The notes under the pieces were generated by a model. The model was not told the origin of the DNA. It saw only the letters and a list, made by a program, of their open reading frames with translations, and did no database searches. A DNA stretch of 64,000 nt. It comes from Dicyema japonicum (Eukaryota; Dicyemida; Rhombozoa; Dicyemidae). The position numbers and the translations under genes were made by a program. Positions within the stretch are counted from its first letter, which is position 1; each line of letters begins with the position of its first letter. This document shows, one piece after another, positions 20,084 to 31,297 of this stretch. The stretch is from NCBI GenBank assembly GCA_011109175.1, contig RDEW01000011.1:242193-306192 (forward strand). The letters are read 5' to 3'.

Positions 20084-20317
20084 TTATATTTGACCTTCAT
20101 GTAGATCAAATAAAGTAGAAGAGAAGAAATGATTTTTTGATCTCATTCTGGCAATATGTGAGTCTTGAGATAAGTGGATCACATTCGCCACAATAAGTGA
20201 ACAAGAGAAGAGTAGGAACATAACATAGGACGACCAAATTGCCAGGAATCGAACCAGCAGAGAATTATTAGTGCATGATATCAAATTCAGTCTAAGTATT
20301 TTATGTTTGCTGTTCAT
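20084..20317 (-). CDS. Hypothetical single-pass membrane ORF
   Basis: A 77-codon ATG frame with a hydrophobic stretch at about residues 26-46 (VMFLLFSCSLIVAN). No family recognised. It could be part of the adjoining transposon debris or chance. A GGTTCGATTCC string on the minus strand at 20,230 lies inside it and could instead mark an old SINE or tRNA B-box. Confidence 0.2.
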   Translation of the reverse strand: MNSKHKILRLNLISCTNNSLLVRFLAIWSSYVMFLLFSCSLIVANVIHLSQDSHIARMRSKNHFFSSTLFDLHEGQI

Positions 20318-20349
20318 AATAGTAAAAACTGTGCAATTTTATTACTAAC

Positions 20350-20740
20350 CCTCTTATGTTATGTTATCCAATAAGTCGTGTCCGACCCTTGGAGATCTCA
20401 TGAACAGGTTTCCTCCACTCTTTCCGATCCGTCGCAATTTTGAGTAGCCTTGATAAAGGCATTCCCGTGACGTCTTCCACCTTGGATAGCCACCGAGTCC
20501 TTGGTCGACCAGGTCTTTTCTTCCAGTAATATTGCTCAGCATAATAGTTCTTTCCAGGGAGTCAGAGCGGACAACATGCCCAAAGAACGCCAATCTGTGT
20601 TTTACGATTCTTCCTTCTAGCGAAATGTCCGTCTCCACCCGTTTGAGTACATCGATGTTTGTTATTTTGGAAGTCCAAGGAATTCTTAGTAACCTCCTCC
20701 AGCACCACAGTTCAAAAGCATTAATTTTTCGTCTATCTTC
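20350..20740 (-). mobile_element. LINE 3' end, GRPRTRW family
   Basis: The minus strand opens with ISLEGRIVKHRLAFFGHVV and RSDSLERTIMLSNITG, then decays through frame changes where the copy at 33,945-34,380 reads GRPRTRWLSTVEDV. The terminus has the ACATAACATA repeat. Nearly identical in sequence to the other two copies, so the family moved fairly recently. Confidence 0.75.
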
Positions 20741-21101
20741 TCTTAGAAAAAGTTATTCACATGCAACGTCAAAACAGATTTTTATCATTCCCCCAGTCAG
20801 AGTATTCTAATGCTTCAGAACCCGTGTTAACAGTAAATGCAAATATCCTCTATACCAGTTTTCATTCAAAATGAGAATAGTTCCAATCAAAATGGAATAG
20901 TACCAATCAAAATGAGAAATTTTTGTGAGGTGTTCAAAATTTAATATAGATAAAAATAATAGTATTTTATTTTTATCTAAATGTTTTGGTGAAATGTTCA
21001 ACTGTACATTTCGGTTTACGGTTCCACGCATCTCGATACTTGGCTTGACGATTGACGCCGTCATCAGTGAACATTTCAATGCGGGACCGGATCGTCTATA
21101 T

Positions 21102-21875
21102 CAGTGCTTCTCAGAAATTTTTTTCCATGCGGCACACTTGGTGTAAAAAAATTTCCTCGGCACAACCTTAAATTTACTTTTTTTAAAGTTGAAATTAATT
21201 AGAAGTATTTAAAATACACTTTATTTATCGTTATTTTTTAATTGATGTTGCCGGCAAAGATTATCAATGTTGGGTCTAATTGTCGATAGCGCAACTCGCA
21301 TTTTTAACTCAACGTCTTTAAACAATTACGTTTATGAGTTTTAATATTTGCTAATGCTGAAAATCCAAGTTCACGTATATAAGAAGTAGAAAACATCAAT
21401 AAAATTTTCAACTCCTCGTCAGCTAAATTCATAAACTTATCTCTGATTTTCAGCCAAAATGAATCAAGTTCCATTTCAGAATATAGAAGTTTTAAGAAAC
21501 GATCATTATAATAATAATGACACCAGAGACCACGGTTACACAAACTAACTAATCACGTGATCCCAGCACGCTCTAGCAGGGACCTCATCTTGGCCTGATG
21601 CTCTTCCCTCGACCCCACACAAGCACGTATCGGTCGATTGACTGGATTTTCGCAGTCACGACGGCAAGTTCTATGGTTCATTCGTATCATGGCTTCAAGC
21701 GGTATTGGTGACTGAAACTCTTCATAAATCCAGCGTCCGTGACTTTGGAGGCTTCTTTCGGCTATCCTCGATCTTCGAAACATTTATCTAAGAGATTAAT
21801 GGGAAATACAAAAAAATAATGTATTTGCAGGCCACACCTTACAGGGTCTCGTGGCACACCGTTTGAGAAGCACTG
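21102..21875 (-). mobile_element. hAT transposon with 8-bp target duplication
   Basis: Left terminus cagtgcttctcag and right terminus, reverse-complemented, cagtgcttctcaaac. The octamer gtctatat flanks it perfectly (21,094-21,101 and 21,876-21,883), the diagnostic hAT duplication. Inside, minus-strand 21,304-21,543 encodes the transposase C terminus: SFWLKIRDKF and IRELGFSALANIKTHKRN, the dimerisation block. About 770 bp remain, so it is non-autonomous now. It also holds a LINE tail at 21,548-21,785. Confidence 0.88.
21548..21785 (-). mobile_element. Jockey-like LINE 3' end inside the hAT
   Basis: Minus-strand frame of 76 codons ends SLLERAGIT and stop, the C-terminal signature shared by LINEs here (ARTGIT at 29,048, LREDGIT at 9,540). 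The upstream residues (RRSRIAERSLQS, PIPLEAMIRMNHRTCR) match the C-terminal region of the family. It replaces part of the transposon's interior, so it was captured by or inserted into the hAT. Confidence 0.7.
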
Positions 21876-21999
21876 GTCTATATAGTACATACACCCAAAA
21901 AAAGAAGTGAAGAGCATTCCTTGGTTCTCCCTCATCGATTAATTACTATAACCGTTCTTTACTGTGTGTCCTTAAAAGAAAAATTTGATATCACGATGT

Positions 22000-22500
22000 G
22001 AACTGGAAAAAGCCAATAGTCGAGAGAATGAGCAGAATAGAATTCACACAGCAGCTACTCTTTAAGGCAGTCAAGCAATACACCTATTCTGTTTATCTCG
22101 ATCAGAGGGGAGATCTCTACGTGGAACAAGGTGTAGTGTGATAGCTGCAGAGTCCGAAGGTACCAATATCCATATCATTTGATTTGTTGACAGTTTTGGA
22201 CTCTTACATAAAAATATACACAGAGGTAGGTTAAAATAGAGTGCTCGGAAGTGAGTCAGAGAATGCCTCAGGAAAGTGAAGGCTTACTACGGACGAACAG
22301 TGGTGCTTGTAATTGATAATGCCACTCCAAATTGAGATCATGTTGAAAGAACCATAATTTGTGGGGCATATCATCTTGAGACTAGCACCATATAGTCAAT
22401 GATCAACCCAATCGACGTGTCTGGTCTTTGTGAAAAGCGATATTGAAAGAAATTTGGCTGCTCAAATGACTAATGTGAACTGAAAAAAGGAATGGTGGTT
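22000..22500 (+). mobile_element. DDE_3 (Tc1-like) transposase fragment
   Basis: Pieces read VVLVIDNATPN, the second catalytic-Asp block (VxDNAxxH in relatives), and near 22,375 HLRLAPYSxMINPI in shifted frames, the LxxYSPxLNPIE block that precedes the third acidic residue. Multiple stops. No termini recognised. Confidence 0.55.
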
Positions 22501-23165
22501 ATATTGCTGAGAATACTTGAAGGGTTAGTCACAATGCAATGGATATGGTTAATGCAACTCTTTGTAGTGTGCCTCAGCAATAAGAGTGATTTAAAAAACT
22601 TAAATTTTTATTTTTTGTAAAACTTAAAAAAGAGTTGAAAATTTCTCATTTTGAAATTTTCAACATATTGCTGCATATTTACGTATATCCGTCTCACTTC
22701 ATTCAAAAATGGAGAGTATGTGCATATAACAAAAATGAATATAAAGAAGCACTCAAAACATCTGGAATAGTTAATTCTGAGTGGGGAAAGTATTTTTTAT
22801 AATTATGTTTATTTAGCGAGATTTGGACCGAGCTAAAATTGGAAATTACCGAAATCTTACTGACTGGATCCTCTGGTCGTGAGGGATCTGCATCGTAGGC
22901 TTTAATTGGTCGGATGATAGCTCTACTTCATAGTTTGTTACGATCAGCAGATTTTTTCTTATTAAATTGCCACGTAAAGTAAATAACCAAGTATAAACAA
23001 CCACTCCTCAGAAGTTTTTTTAAGACGGTCGGTCCTCGACATACTTTAAGTCAGTTCATTCAGCAAGTATTCTATGAATTCACTGAGTTACAGATTTATT
23101 TATTTACCTCCAGTTCTTTCGAGTGAAAGAAACTGGTCGCTAACAAGAGCGTCAGAGTCAACCTG
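22500..23165. other. AT-rich spacer, nothing recognised
   Basis: No domain, tRNA box or short-intron gene seen. Positions 23,090-23,145 share a tttatttatttac and ctccagttctttcgagtgaa-type block with 55,905-55,950, so part of it is an old repeat. Confidence 0.35.
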
Positions 23166-23329
23166 GAACAATGTTCTTTGGTGAAAGTACCGCTAGACTA
23201 AATGTTACAAACAAGAGAGTTAATTCAGCATACAAAAATAAATATTGTCACAATTGTCCTCACTTGGGATCGTCTGATGACATCTTTTCCACTCTGATTT
23301 GCATGAAGCTCTTCTCATTCCTTTGGTCT

Positions 23330-25900
23330 AATCAATACTTGATAATAACCATCTATGGCGGCACCAGATATAATCGTAAATTATATCAAAAAGGACCATT
23401 AGTCAACAACCATTCACTTCCTCCAGGTTAGAGCATTTATCTGGTAGAGACTCGTCACTTCTGGAGACGTCAAACGGAATCCTGGACCAAAAAGCTGAAT
23501 TTACTGAGCCTTAACGTGAATGGAGTCAGAGGCAAAGTATCGGAGCTAAAGTTTTTTTTGTGAGAGAAACAAGGTCGATATCTGCCTCCTACAAGAAATC
23601 AAGCTTTCTGGAAGTGTCACTACTCCAAAATTCGATGAGTTTAACATACTGAGAGCGGATCGACAATTGGGTCACGGCAGGGTCTACAACCTCGTCAGGA
23701 AAGGAATTAGTTTTACGAAAACTCCTCGTATTCTGGAAACTTGCTAAAGACTCTAACACAGATGTTATTGGGCTATCAGTACAAACCTCTTTCGAAGTTA
23801 TTGTTGTCGGCAACATCTATGTTTCCCCTCCAGGATCTGTACAAAAGGATTTTCCGTGGATTTGTCTCGATAATGTGGAAAATTTGCTGGTGTTCGGAGA
23901 CTTTAACGCCAAACACCCTTCGTGGTATGCGAAACAACCTCCAGAAACAAGGGGGTATCTAATTCTTTCCCAACTGGAAATCTGTCCATTGTGAACGACC
24001 CAAAGAGTAATACAAAAACCCCGTACAATGACAAAGCTTATGTCACATCGCGGGATCTTACTATTTTTCACCACATCACGCACCTCTTATTCGCTGGTCG
24101 GTAAATTATGACTTAGGGACCAAACCCCATTTTGACTAAGATCAACTGTTCTCCATCGACTGGGACAACCCATATGTTATATTATGACTATTAATGCTGA
24201 TTGGACAGGATTTGAAAAATACCTTGATTCATCCTTATTGGACTTCCACTCTTTAATTTCAACTCCCTAGATAGGGTAGTATATCACTTTAATAAAATGA
24301 TTCTCGAGGAGAGAAATTTATGCTCAGAAAAGGAATCCTAAAACTCTCGAAAAGGAAATACGATGCTAAAACAATCAAACTAATAAAGGAAAGGAATTGC
24401 CTTAAACGTATACGCATCTAACAAGAGACGCTATTAACAGGGTCTGAGCACTGAACACGGAGATCTCCGAAAGTGTATAAAGTTTACAAAGAAGGAAACT
24501 GGGCCGCATATCCAATGCCATGAACCAAAATGGATCACTTCCAAGACTTGGGAGATATTAAAGAACATTAAAAACCCTGACAGTAAGAATGAGGGAGACC
24601 TTGATTACCAGATAGATCTAAATAAATTCATGTAGCTTGTGTGAGAAGAGGTCACAGACTCTACAAAAGAGTTATCATTCTATCAAACACCAAATTGAAA
24701 CCGAAAAAAGGGAAACCATCATTGTGTTTACTACCGAGGGATGTAGCATCGGAAGAACACATATTCCTGTGGGTTAGACGGGATTCCAGTGATTCTGTTA
24801 AAAAAATTGGGCACTGTGACTGTTTTTGTACTAACAAGCATTTTCAACCATTCGATCAATTAAAACTCAATCCCCGCTATATGGAAACTATTTGTTATTC
24901 ATGCAATCCTGAAGTCTGGGAAACCAAAGGATCCCGGCTCTACAGACCGGTGTTGTTTTTTTGTGTCCAGATAAGAATCTGTGAAAGAATAGTTATGACA
25001 CTCATCCGCCTCCCCTCCCAGACGCAAGGTTTCAGCATGGCCTCAAAGAAGGACGTCGACATACTTAAGGCATTTGACTCTGTTCCGAGGAAGATCACCA
25101 CAAACAAAATTTATTCGTCGAACCTTGACGCAACCTGAGGTTATGGTTGTGTAAATCCTTGAGCGGTCACCGAAAACGAATACGCCAGAGTAATCGATGC
25201 TTCCCATCGAGACTTACCAAATGGCATTCCTCAGGGTTCTCCATTATCTCCCCTCTTATTCAACCTTATGACAAATGACCTACCACTTCCAGGAGGTGAC
25301 AACGACATATTACTGTTGCATCGAAGGATGTGAGTATTACCAACGCAACGCGAAGATTACAGGACAGTCTGAATAATCTGAGTAAGTGGCTTTATAGAGA
25401 CCAATTGAGAGCAAGTCCGGAGAAGTCAGTTTTGACGTCATACAGGAGACTGGAGAAACTATTGATTGACGTCAAGTTAGACGGGAAAACTATCCGTAAA
25501 ACAAAACTCAGAAAATCCTCGGAGTTACCTTCGACACCTTAAATTTTGATGAGGAAATAACGGCTTGTAAAAAAAGATTAACTTCATGAAAGCTTTTAGG
25601 GGGAAATATAAGAGACACCAAATGCCTAAATTGATTGGATACCCAATACAACCAGTACATTGAACTTACAATTGAATATGAATGTGCTGCTTGGAGGACA
25701 AACCAATCAAGATCCATAAAAATTCAGTCAAAGGCGGCGAAAGTACAAGAGAAGTCTTCTTGCAAGGAAATCCTGCAGACGGAAATCGATTCCAGACATT
25801 GTTGCATCCAATGTTCTTTTTCTGAAAGTTCGCATATCCTATGTCTTCTGAGTGTATCAAGAAAAAGGAGTATAGGTCATATCCACATGTGGGGGTGATG
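23330..25900 (+). mobile_element. Long decayed jockey-like LINE
   Basis: From 23,500 a broken ORF2 can be followed: LSLNVNGVRGKVSELK opening the endonuclease, VDICLLQEIKLSGS with the catalytic Glu, VFGDFNAKHPSW, then after a diverged linker a reverse transcriptase with LKAFDSVPRK near 25,070, NGIPQGSPLSPLLFNL near 25,220 (partly frameshifted), and a C-terminal half with TIEYECAAW. The catalytic Tyr-Ala-Asp-Asp block is lost near 25,320. The 5' region (23,330-23,470) is shared with the short derivatives at 4.5, 9.3 and 53.5 kb. More than ten frame changes; old copy. Confidence 0.7.
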
Positions 25901-25979
25901 AAACTAAGTGTATCTATACAAATCAGTACCAGATCCTCGTCACCAGCTCAACCCTCCGACCCATTGGAAACTTAATATT

Positions 25980-26115
25980 ATTTGAAGATTTAGATATATC
26001 GAAGGGATAACAAATTGATGATTTTTTAATTGAAATTAGCAAACATTAAAGATTTAAATATATTGAGGGAATAACAACTTGATGATTTTTTAATTGAAAT
26101 AAACAAACATTGAAT
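25980..26115. repeat. Two-copy tandem repeat, 65-bp unit
   Basis: The blocks starting gaagatttagatatat (25,984) and aagatttaaatatattg (26,049) are about 90% alike over 65 bp, sharing tgatgattttttaattgaaa. Non-coding. Confidence 0.7.
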
Positions 26116-26600
26116 TTTCTCTACCATCCTTTATTTTCAAGTGAAATTTACCAAGAACTTCGTCTTCCCTTAAAAGTGCACTTATTTGAACCATCCAATC
26201 ACATGATGAGTTCCTTCAAAATGTCATTATCAGTGATTAAATGATTTTTACTAATCAAGTAGACCTAGGAGACAGTTAAAATGCCATGGGTCCTCCCCGA
26301 AGGTCTGGACTTCCCTTGGAGTCCCATGTCACTCGTCATTACCTTCAGGAGATTTGAGCCACCCAATGCTCATGGCTATGAAGGAAACATTTAATCGGCC
26401 ACTTCTTCTCCTCTCAATGAGTTTGCTTTCAAATGGAGTGTGATAATTTGGGGATGTCTCTGATGCTTCCACCATAATTTATCTTTCCAATTTACTTCTA
26501 TTATATTAATTCAGAATTTTCAAAAATCGAAAAATTGTTAGAACTTAATTACATAATATAAATTAATAAAACCCAGTCTTATTTCAAAAGACCAAAAATT
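26116..26600. other. Spacer downstream of the CCCH gene
   Basis: No coding signal recognised. The last part is probably the 3' region of the CCCH gene on the minus strand. Confidence 0.35.
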
Positions 26601-26619
26601 AATGAAAAAGTCAGGGACC

Positions 26620-26847
26620 TTACTGCTTAGGATTCTGAGGAGTTCTGAGTTCATCCTCTGAGTGGGCAAATTTGCATCTGTCCCCAAATCGGCAATGATT
26701 GTGTAACAGTATGTAGTCACATAACCTAGTTTTATAATTCCTAGGCTCTTTCTTTTTTTTGGGGGAATCCGTAGAGTTCTCCTCTTTTGGTGGCACTTCC
26801 TTTATTTTCTTTGAATCTCTCGACTTTCCTATCGTGAATCTGATCAT
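26620..26847 (-). CDS. TTP-type CCCH zinc-finger protein
   Basis: Proteins of this type bind AU-rich mRNA elements and steer decay or translation. The 75-residue frame has a basic, Lys/Ser-rich first half (SPKKKKEP) and then YKTRLC, the lead-in of tristetraprolin-type fingers, followed by one finger with exact C-x8-C-x5-C-x3-H spacing (C at DYILLHNH-C, then RFGDR-C and KFA-H). Relatives usually carry two such fingers about 18 residues apart; here a stop comes 13 residues after the first, so it is either a single-finger protein or has a lost second exon. I chose the first ATG. A GTG 21 bases upstream extends the frame, and a 24-bp GT-AG intron could end just before it, suggesting a spliced 5' leader. 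Confidence 0.82.
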   Translation of the reverse strand: MIRFTIGKSRDSKKIKEVPPKEENSTDSPKKKKEPRNYKTRLCDYILLHNHCRFGDRCKFAHSEDELRTPQNPKQ

Positions 26848-26869
26848 TCCTTCCCCAATTCTCGGCACT

Positions 26870-27475
26870 AACTATTTAAGCAAATATAAACCGTAGGAAG
26901 TAACGGCAACGAAAATTTATCGAATTTCAATGTAACAATAAAATTTGATAATTAGAAAAGCGTCTCGTTTTATTAACTCACGTGGTAATTCTCTTTCAAG
27001 TAATGGAGCTGAGTGGTTTGGGTGGTGACGTACATCCATGCATGAAATGTCTACTCTTCATGATGGATGAGAGCTACTTTTCTCTCGTGAACATGAACGT
27101 GATGATGGATTCAGGAGACATTGGAATCCTGAGTTCAGTGAGAAGTGTCGGATGTTCGAAGTATTTGGGTTCAAATTTTGCCCGGTTTTGAGGATCAGTA
27201 ATGCTTATAAAAATTTCTGATAGCCACGAGATTCCTTTAGTGATGGGATCGGGGTAAATAGAGAATTTACTGTAATTTCAGAAATTACTACTTTGATTTT
27301 GAATAGTTTGGCAGACTGGATTAAATTAGTGCCCACTTTATTGATTTAATCATAATAAATCACAGTAGAACCTCTAGAATCCACCACTTTTAGGGAGTCC
27401 CAAAATGTAGGAGACGGATTCAAGAGGAATTGATAAATAATTAATAGTAATAATTAGAAAAGTAAATAATTAGAA
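26870..27475. other. Upstream region of the CCCH gene, no other gene assigned
   Basis: The first 100 bp on the minus strand probably hold its 5' leader and promoter. A 38-codon minus-strand open piece (PTLLTELRIPMSPES near 27,130) has no start and no motif I know. Confidence 0.3.
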
Positions 27476-27531
27476 TACGTGCTTATTAATCCACGTGCTT
27501 ATTAAACCACGTGCTTATTTAACCACGTGCT
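27476..27531. repeat. Tandem CACGTG-containing repeat
   Basis: Three perfect CACGTG E-box palindromes and a fourth diverged unit (tacgtg) occur in a 16-17-bp repeat, ccacgtgcttatta plus two or three bases. Could bind bHLH factors, or be a chance microsatellite. Confidence 0.6.
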
Positions 27532-27752
27532 ATCAAACATAAACCACCAGAATTGGACCGCTATTTATATAGTAAATTATTCGCCAAAATTCTCTCCTCA
27601 TATGTACTCAGCCTACTCAACAAAAATAAATAATCAGCTGAGAGATCCTGTAAATCCCTCAAAGACATAAAATTGGGTTCTCACCTTCACTAAAGATCTG
27701 CGACTGTCTGGAATGGAAATTTCGATTATCGACATTTATGGGGTTAGTTATT
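27532..27752. other. Spacer, nothing recognised
   Basis: AT-rich; no coding signal or repeat unit identified. Confidence 0.3.
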
Positions 27753-27754
27753 AG

Positions 27755-28900
27755 CCCCTATCTCGCAATCTTGTAGGAGTCATGTATTGACTTTGAATTG
27801 GTTTTATCTGGAGGAGGCTGATGAATTTTAGCCAAATAACGAAACAGGAGTGTTATGGTCGGAATTATTTTTCTACAGTTTTTCGTGCAAGTCAGGAAGT
27901 GGCAAGGGTGGTCTGGTTTTGTGGTTTCATTCAATAATTGAAAGTTCCTCATACAGAGGTGATCTTCCACTGGGAGACTGGTGGCTTCCAAGTGGAGGTG
28001 GTCGGGCGGTGTAATTTATTGCATCCAATAATTGTTCAAAGAGCTCCATTTTGGACTATGAAATTTTTGGATTTTGGAGGCTGAGAGGATGAGGCCCAAG
28101 AGTCACGTAGTTCAAGGTCGTCCTGATATATTGTTTGTAGATGATTATAAGGGTTTCCTTGTCCTGACCAAAGGGCGGAGAGCGTTTATTTTCTTGTTTT
28201 TGCAACCACGTGGGAAGGAGAATGTAAGGTATTGTTCGTAGATTACTCTGAGGATTTTGGGTGTTTTGAGATAGGGAGGACTTTCTGAAGATTTTTCAGT
28301 TTCGATTTTATGTTTAGCTTAATTCGGTCGGAAGTGAATACTGCAACGCTGGACTTGGAGGAAGGGGGAGAGATGGTTCGTTAATAACCAAGAGTCTAGA
28401 GATTCCAAGTATGCTTGAAGGCGGGCTGAGGCGGAAGTAATGTTTCTCTCCCGAGCGAATATCAGGTCATCCACGTGACAAGCATACCTTCCAGCTCGGT
28501 TCTGCTATTTAAGTGGAAATTGAACAAAGCCGGAGAAAGGCAGAGAGCCTCGTAGGACTCCGTTTGGGAGGTAACGAGAACGAGATTTCTTTCACATAAC
28601 AAGGGTAAATCCTATTCTGCCAGAGAGAAATGATTTCAGATATCTCTGTATGAATGGAAGAATACTCGATGGGAATATCTTGCTGCAAACAACGTGCCAG
28701 GAAGTCCTGTCAAAAGCCTTAGAACTGTCAATGGAGTGCCGATTTGTGATTGTTGATATTCAGAATCGTTAGGTATTCTGATATGTCCGGGTTACGTTCG
28801 ACGTCTTCGGAGAAGGCAAAATACTCGCGTAAAGAGTTGAGCGCCCCTTGAGAACAGACAAAAGGATCCCGTTGAAGTGAATATTCAATTGGGAAGAAAT
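27755..28900 (-). mobile_element. Jockey-like LINE reverse transcriptase, decayed
   Basis: Reading down the minus strand: PNGVLRGSL and LSPALFNFHL (the motif that normally reads GVPQGSPLSPLLFNL), then CHVDDLIFARERN where the catalytic pair keeps DD, then SWLLTNHLSLSPSKSSVAVFTSD, and RTIIGCNKLHR. The final open frame ends SIHDSYKIAR. Frames change several times. A separate subfamily from the element that follows. Confidence 0.65.
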
Positions 28901-28974
28901 TGTGGATTTTTTAGTAATTATGTAGAACTTGACATCCAATTTTCGCCGCGAGGGTTCGAGATAGGGATTGAGAA

Positions 28975-30310
28975 ATTTTATTTATTTTTTATTTTATTTT
29001 TAATAACCCCGGGAACACCGAGAAAGAAAGACAAAAGAGTCAGACAGTTAGGTGATCCCAGTCCTCGCAATCACTTGTGCCATTCGACGTCTGTGATCCT
29101 CCATCGTCCCCACTACTTTCCGGAAGAGCCTTCTCTCGGTCTTGCAGAGGAATCCGATCGGGGAGGGGAATTTCTTATCCAATCGGTTTTCTCTTGCCAT
29201 GGGAAGGATTAGGAGAAGCGGATTTCCATCTTCCTCACAGAGGCGAAGAAATCCGGAGCCACGACTACGGATCTTAGCTTCCATGAGTAGTGGGTCGACT
29301 GTTGATCCATTACGTGGGGAAAGCATACTGATTGTTTTCCGGTATATCGAGTTGATTCTTTGGACCAAAGACTCCGATAGCCCGAATCTCCATGCAACGG
29401 AGGCATACTCAATGGCAGGCGCGATTGTTTGTTGGTAGAGTGTAGAAACGGAAAAGTCCATGTTCCTCGTGGTCCTCCGAACAAGGGCGCGTATAACGTT
29501 AACTTTCTGGAGGCCCCTGGTGATCATGTCTGTTGCGTGGGAGTTGAATTTGAGAAGGCTGTCGTACTTGACTCCAAGGACAATGGGGGACTTTGTCACT
29601 GGAATCCTAGTGGGACCAATGAAAAGACTCGGTTCATCCTTGGAACGACGGTCCGACGTGAATGTGGAACAGATAGACTTGGTTGCAGAAATCGTTAGTC
29701 GATTGCCAGCAATCCAATCGTGGAGAATGTTCAATTTTGTCTGAGTTTTAAGGGATGCGACTTGAGTCGAGCGGTTCCGTATTGCAATGACTACGTCGTC
29801 TGCGTAGGATAATAACAGGGAATCTTCGTCTCCATCATTAGGTAGGTCGTGTAGGAAAAGGTTGAATAGAATTGGTGAAAGTGGAGACCCCTGGGGTACC
29901 CCGTTCGGTAGTAATCGTGATCTAGATCTGAGATCACCACTGACTACTCTTCCACGTCTTCCAGACAAAAAGTTGGCCAGCCATAATTTCACATTCGGAC
30001 GAATATTAGTAGAAAAAATTTTTCCAACCAAGATTTTCCTCGAAACAGTGTCAAAGGCTTTGTTGATGTCAATAGAAACCAAGATTGTGCGTTTCTGAGG
30101 CGGAGGATGGGTGTTAAAACCGTCGGCAATTAACTGCGATAAAGTTTCCAAGTATGTAGCGGTGGACCTACCGCGGAGGAAACCATGTTGAAATATAGGA
30201 CGCAGAAGATACGGAATAATGACTGATAATACAAGTTTCTCCATAATTTTTGACAGTGTGCTGGTAACGGAAATAGGCCTGTTGGATGCAGGATTGAGAA
30301 ATGGTGGATT
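28975..30310 (-). mobile_element. Jockey-like LINE, 5'-truncated, with open 398-codon frame
   Basis: The best preserved reverse transcriptase in the window. From residue 1: HGFLRGRSTATYLE, SIDINKAFDTVSRK with the first catalytic Asp, NGVPQGSPLSPILFNLFLHD, LSYADDVVIA with the catalytic Asp pair, then IVLGVKYD in the thumb and a C-terminal region ending IARTGIT. The upstream piece SNRPISVTSTLSKI is continuous but lies before the first ATG, so translation would originally have come from a longer ORF2 with an endonuclease, now cut at about 30,310. The 3' tail on the minus strand reads tttctttctcggtgttcccg and ends A-rich near 28,975. All catalytic residues are present. Confidence 0.92.
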
Positions 30311-30715
30311 CGAAAAGAGTTTTTAATAATTTTATAATAAATTTTTAATTTGTTTGATTACAAAAGCATATCAGTTTCATATAATTTCTTCAGAATGTCT
30401 GAACTTCCAACCTCACTTCAATGCTTCGAGGATTATCCTCAAAGCAGGAATTCGAGGCTTGAAGTTCTACAGCCAACATTATTGTCCTCAGTACAATTTT
30501 TTAATTTAGCTTAAATAATCAAAGACACAGTAGAACATTACCTGGAAGCAGAGGAACAAGGGTATAAGTTAGTTCCTCTATGAAGGAAGTTACTTTATTT
30601 TAAGCTTACTGGCACGAAAGTACTAAGAAATGTTTATTTACAAAAATGTTAATTTAAAAATATCAACACAATGACTTCCTAACTTGATAAAGAATCGATT
30701 CAAATAAGAAAGCCC
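30311..30715. other. AT-rich spacer
   Basis: No motif recognised; possibly decayed repeat. Contains no open frame of interest. Confidence 0.35.
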
Positions 30716-30719
30716 AATT

Positions 30720-31170
30720 ATGCGCTGGTCTCTATCGGGGCAAGTAAAAGAGATCAATTCGAGTTCATTTAACTCTTTTTACCTACGAAGATCTGCCATG
30801 AATAGATTGAATAGTAATGGAGACAAAGGGATCCTTGGGGGACACTATTCAAAAGAAATCAGGAAATAGATCTTGACTTCCCAATACAGACGCCTCCCCT
30901 CCGACCAATAGGGAAGTTAGCTAACCAGAGTTCAAGCTTCCAGGGATCTTTGGTAAATTTTCAAAATAAGAATCGTCCTTGACACCGAGTCTTTAGGAGC
31001 AAATCTGCGAACGCTTAATAGCCGCCATCATCCAGTCCGACTTCCCAGAGGACGTAGAACAGGTTGACTGGGGAATAATTGTGGTTTTTTAGTTACCAGA
31101 TTGAAACTTATATCCAATTTTTCTCCACGTAAAGGTGAACCATATCGAAAAGTCCAAAACATCATGCTCA
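30720..31170 (-). mobile_element. LINE reverse-transcriptase fragment
   Basis: The minus strand encodes APKDSVSRTILILKI and, further on, IPLSPLLFNLFMADL, the GxPxGSxLSPLLFNLF block with its start altered. The fragment stops before the YADD block. Broken frames. Confidence 0.6.
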
Positions 31171-31297
31171 TAACAATTATGGATATCTCAGATCAACCCT
31201 TATTGATCATCAACATTATGAATTAAAGATCCTTCAAATTGGAGACCATTTAGAAATGAGATCTCTGCAGTTTCTCTTCCAAGCCTACAGCCTAGAC

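Larger units (their letters stand above)
21003..21975 (+). mobile_element. tRNA-derived SINE split by a hAT insertion
   Basis: The left part (21,003-21,101) has cggtttacggttccacgcat and cgacgattgacgccgtcatc-type blocks; the right part (21,884-21,975) resumes with gaagtgaagagcattccttg, gttctccctcatcgatta and cgttctttactgtgtgtcct. Joined, they are collinear with the SINE at 1439-1759. The interruption is the element at 21,102-21,875. Confidence 0.8.

Noticed and set aside
20225-20245. A tRNA T-arm at the GGTTCGATTCC string on the minus strand.
   Set aside because: The flanks do not pair as a T stem and no D arm or anticodon arm lies at the right distance.
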